From contig NZ_CP034550.1 of NCBI RefSeq assembly GCF_009498035.1, positions 6,448,001 to 6,512,000 on the forward strand: a stretch of 64,000 bases of DNA, written 5' to 3'. The position numbers and the translations under genes are program-made. How positions within the stretch are numbered: the stretch's first letter is position 1; every line of letters begins with the position of its first letter. Below the pieces are notes generated by a model. It saw only the letters and a program-made list of their open reading frames with translations. It ran no database searches and was not told the DNA's origin. This stretch comes from Saccharothrix syringae. Lineage in GTDB: Bacteria > Actinomycetota > Actinomycetes > Mycobacteriales > Pseudonocardiaceae. Shown one piece after another: positions 61,328 through 64,000 of the stretch.

Positions 61328-62219
61328 CAGTCGTGCAGAGCTGGGAATCGGCGAAGGCGAGCTTGTCGGGGTTGACGACCGTGCGCAGGGCGGCTATCCG
61401 GCCGGCCATCATCTCCAGCACCATCACGCCCCACAGCCGGCCGGCGGACACCGCCAGGATCGCGGGCTCACCGTTGACCTCGCGGATGGCGATCTCCAGG
61501 CCGGGCAGCGATCCGGCCATCCAGCCGGCGAGGTAGCGGGCGACCTCGGGCGCGCCCCGCACCAGCCGCCTGGCGGCGGTGACCTTGCCACCGCCGTCGG
61601 CCCAGGACACCACGTCGGCGGCGAGCACGCGCTCCAGTTCGACCAGGTTGCCGGTACGGGCGGCGGAGAAGAACCGGCGGGCGATCAGCGCGCCCTGCGC
61701 CGGGTCGGGCTCGAACCGGCGACGCGACCGGTCCAGGTGCGCACGAGCCCGCCGGTAGAGCTGCTGGGAACTCGCCTCGCTGACGTTCAGCACTTCGGCG
61801 ATGCCCCGGTGCGTGTACCCGAAGGCTTCGCGCAGCACGAACACCGCCCGCTCGGCCGGGGTCAGCCGCTCCAGCAGCACCAGCAGCGCCAGGGACACCG
61901 ATTCGCGCTGCTCGGCGACCTCCATCGGCCCCAGCGGCGCGGTGTCGGTGAGCACCGGTTCGGGCAGCCACGGCCCGACGTAGCGCTCGCGGAGGTTGCG
62001 CGCGGAGGTGAGCCGGTTCAGGCACAAATTGGTCAGCACCTTGGCCAGCCACGCCCCGGGCGTGGCCACGTACTCCCGGTCGACCGCGCTCCACCGCAGA
62101 TAGGTGTCCTGCACGACGTCCTCGGCCTCCGCGGCGGAGCCCAGCAGCCGATAGGCGAGCGCGAACAGCCGGGGGCGCTGCTGCTCGAACTCGGTCGCCG
62201 AATCGGGCGTGTCCGCCAT
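61323..62219 (-). CDS. sigJ: ECF41-family RNA polymerase sigma factor (SigJ-type)
   Basis: A 298-aa protein. Sigma regions 2 and 4 (LFALAYRLLGSAAEAEDVVQ, AVFVLREAFGYTHRGIAEVL) are followed by a SnoaL-like C-terminal domain with the ECF41 signatures WLPEP, DGGGKV and NPDKL. In this group the fused domain acts as the regulator, so no anti-sigma gene is needed. It is 90 bp upstream of its usual kind of partner, an FAD oxidoreductase. ATG 62219. Confidence 0.9.
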   Translation of the reverse strand: MADTPDSATEFEQQRPRLFALAYRLLGSAAEAEDVVQDTYLRWSAVDREYVATPGAWLAKVLTNLCLNRLTSARNLRERYVGPWLPEPVLTDTAPLGPMEVAEQRESVSLALLVLLERLTPAERAVFVLREAFGYTHRGIAEVLNVSEASSQQLYRRARAHLDRSRRRFEPDPAQGALIARRFFSAARTGNLVELERVLAADVVSWADGGGKVTAARRLVRGAPEVARYLAGWMAGSLPGLEIAIREVNGEPAILAVSAGRLWGVMVLEMMAGRIAALRTVVNPDKLAFADSQLCTTA

Positions 62220-62553
62220 GCTCCCAGGGTACTGAACGGCGAAACACGAACCGCCCGAAGGTCAACGCCATACTCCGGCCGACCCGTTCGCGTGGTTCAG
62301 CACGCTCTCGACTGGGCACCGGATCGACGATCGCGCCGATCGGGGTTCGTGCGTGCCGCCGCCGATCGCATAGCGATCAATCGCCTGCTCCGCCCGCGTT
62401 GCCGCAGCAGCCGAAATGGGGTCCGCCCGGCATTCGGCTTTGTCCCACTTTCGGAATGCCGGTGGTAATCCCGGGTGTTCGCCCCCTGGAGATCGTCGGT
62501 TAGCACTCCAGCCAAAGTTCGTGATCTCGACTGGTCAGGGGCCGTGAAGATGG
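62220..62553. other. Gap between sigma gene and IS relics
   Basis: 334 bp with no gene. It contains the sigJ promoter; the right part may include the terminal repeat of the IS701-type relic. Confidence 0.4.
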
Positions 62554-63420
62554 GTGCGGCCACCGGACGATCATGAACGGTTCGTGAGGACTGTCCAAGA
62601 TCATGTGGTGGCCGCGGGCCACAGCGTAGACCTCGACCGATGGCGGGATACACTCGACGGGCTCATGGCCCGCGTGGCCCGCCGGTTCACCCGAGTGGAA
62701 CCGCGTCGACGAGCGCGTGCGTTCGTGCTGGGCCTGTTGTCGGATCTGCCGCGCAAGAACTGTTGGACGATCGCCGGGTATGTCGGCGATTCCGGGCCGG
62801 CGGGGATGCAGCACCTGTTGCGCAAGGCGGTGTGGGATGCCGACGCCGTCCGCGACGACATCCGCACGGTCGCCGTGGAGCACCTGGGCGCCGCCGACGC
62901 GATCCTGGTCGTGGACGAGACCGGGGACGTGAAGAAGGGCGTTCACACCGTCGGTGTGCGACGGCAGTACACCGGGACCGCAGGCCGGATCGAGAACGCG
63001 CAGGTCGGGGTGTTCCTGACCTGCACCACCGCCGTCGGGCACACCCTGATCGACCGGGAGCTGCACCTGCCGGCGTCGTGGACCGACGACACACGGCGCC
63101 GCGCGGCGGCGGGAGTGCCCGAGGACACCGTGTTCGCCACGAAGACCGAACTGGCCCGGCGCATGCTCGTTCGCGCGCTGGACGGCGGTGCCACGGCGGC
63201 CTGGGTGACCGGCGACGAGGTTCACGGCGCCGCCTCGGCGTTGCGCGCCGCCGGGGCACCGCTGGTTGTCGGTCCGCCGCAACCGCCGTACCGGAGAGTT
63301 GGCTTCCTATCGCTGCTACCCGCGGTCGTCGGTGGCGCTGTCGGTCCTGGTGCGGGACGAGCACCAGGTCCGAACCTGGCCCTCGTGGCACCGCTGGACC
63401 ACGTTACTGATCTTTTCGTT
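62554..63420 (+). pseudogene. IS701-type transposase with internal deletion
   Basis: N-terminal two-thirds intact: RARAFVLGLLSDLPRKNCWT, ILVVDETGDVKKGVHTVGVR, RRQYTGTAGRIENAQVGVFL, ATKTELARRMLVRALDGGAT. Near 63290 the frame breaks; ELASYRCYPRSSVALSVLVR and HQVRTWPSWHRWTTLLIFSF, from the C-terminal part, appear in another frame with the middle missing. Confidence 0.8.
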
Positions 63421-63435
63421 TCGGGGTGATGGTGG

Positions 63436-64000
63436 GTGCATGCCGGTGGCATGCGGTATTCCGATGGTGGTGGTCTGACCGCGAAGCAGCGAGCCCAGCG
63501 GGAGCGGGTCCGGTTCGAGGCCGCCGGGATGTTCGCCCGGGGTGTGGCTCCGCCGCGGGTGGCGCGGCTGTTACGGGTCTCGCGCAAGTCCGCCTACGGC
63601 TGGCACACCCGCTGGCGGACCGGCGGGGTGGAGGTGCCGCGGTCGCGGGGCCCGTGCGGGCGGCGGTCGCGCATGCGCCCAGACCTGGTGGATCCTGCGG
63701 CAGATGGGCTTCACCCCGCAGCTGCCGGTGCAGCGGGCCGCCGAACGCGACGAGTCCGGCGTGGCCACCTGGGTGCGCACGACCTGGCCGCGTGAAAAAC
63801 GGTGAGGGCCCGGGACGCGTGGCTGTGCTTCGTCGACGAGGCCGGGCAGCTGCTGCGGCCGCCCCGGACCCGCACCTGGGCCCGCCGTGGCCGGACACCG
63901 GCGCTGCCGGTGCGCACCACCCAGGCGGGGCGGGTGTCCCTGGCCGGCACGGTCTGCCGCAAACCCGACTTCGCCGTCCTGCTCGATGCCGCCCACCAGC
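63436..64000 (+). pseudogene. IS630-type transposase relic, runs off the window
   Basis: The helix-turn-helix part (RFEAAGMFARGVAPPRVARL, VSRKSAYGWHTRWRTGGVE) is in one frame. From 63802 another frame gives WLCFVDEAGQLLRPPRTRTW, RRGRTPALPVRTTQAGRVSL of the DDE domain and continues past the window end. A large piece between them is missing. Confidence 0.75.

Overview
The window is very GC-rich DNA from an actinomycete. The codon bias, GTG starts, a SARP-type regulator, StrR-type regulators, an ECF41 sigma factor and the IS families fit a Pseudonocardiaceae-type genome (Saccharothrix, Actinosynnema, Lentzea or Amycolatopsis-like). The genus is an inference. No tRNA, rRNA or CRISPR array was seen.

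Region 1 (0-11 kb) looks like a small defence or mobility island. It holds a 5'-truncated low-GC gene, two consecutive giant P-loop NTPases, strong hairpin terminators, and a large serine recombinase pointing back towards them. The first NTPase ends in a PD-(D/E)XK nuclease-like domain. The second begins with a short amyloid/RHIM-like motif.

Region 2 (11-30.4 kb) is accessory DNA with many broken genes. It contains a TPR fragment and an isochorismatase fragment abutting in opposite directions, a beta-lactamase-fold hydrolase, and an Sdp-type antimicrobial-peptide operon (53-aa precursor, SdpA, SdpB, tandem-GNAT protein). It also has a SARP regulator cut off by an IS3-type end, an eCIS-type DUF4157 cargo protein next to a DUF4241 protein, and a divergent MarR/RidA pair with two perfect operators. 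Further on are a polysaccharide deacetylase, a chimeric DUF5753-sigma factor gene, an IS630-type element with a passenger gene, and a pair of related secreted proteins.

Region 3 (30.6-35.5 kb) is an IS graveyard (IS4, ISL3, IS1380 and IS701 types).

Region 4 (35.7-59.8 kb) is the main discovery: a biosynthetic gene cluster whose known-family genes I cannot assign to a known product. It is bracketed by a CreD-type nitrosuccinate lyase and a CreE-type aspartate N-monooxygenase, which together make nitrous acid from aspartate. Between them lie an MMPL exporter, a methyltransferase and a 14-gene, mostly translationally coupled minus-strand operon. That operon encodes a full tryptophan-to-anthranilate route (TDO, kynurenine formamidase, kynureninase), a UbiA-type prenyltransferase, a conserved unknown protein and two adenylating enzymes. 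It also encodes an ACP, an acyl-CoA dehydrogenase, two NAD-dependent reductase/epimerases and a split PEP-synthase-like phosphotransferase. Two tandem StrR-family regulators sit upstream. The simplest reading is a product that joins nitrite-derived nitrogen (diazo, triazene or other N-N bond) to an anthranilate-derived aromatic, plus an ACP-borne acyl unit and possibly a prenyl group.

Region 5 (60.1-64 kb) has an ECF41 sigma factor with its usual type of FAD-oxidoreductase partner, then more IS relics (IS701, IS630) running off the window end. The cluster is thus IS-flanked on both sides.
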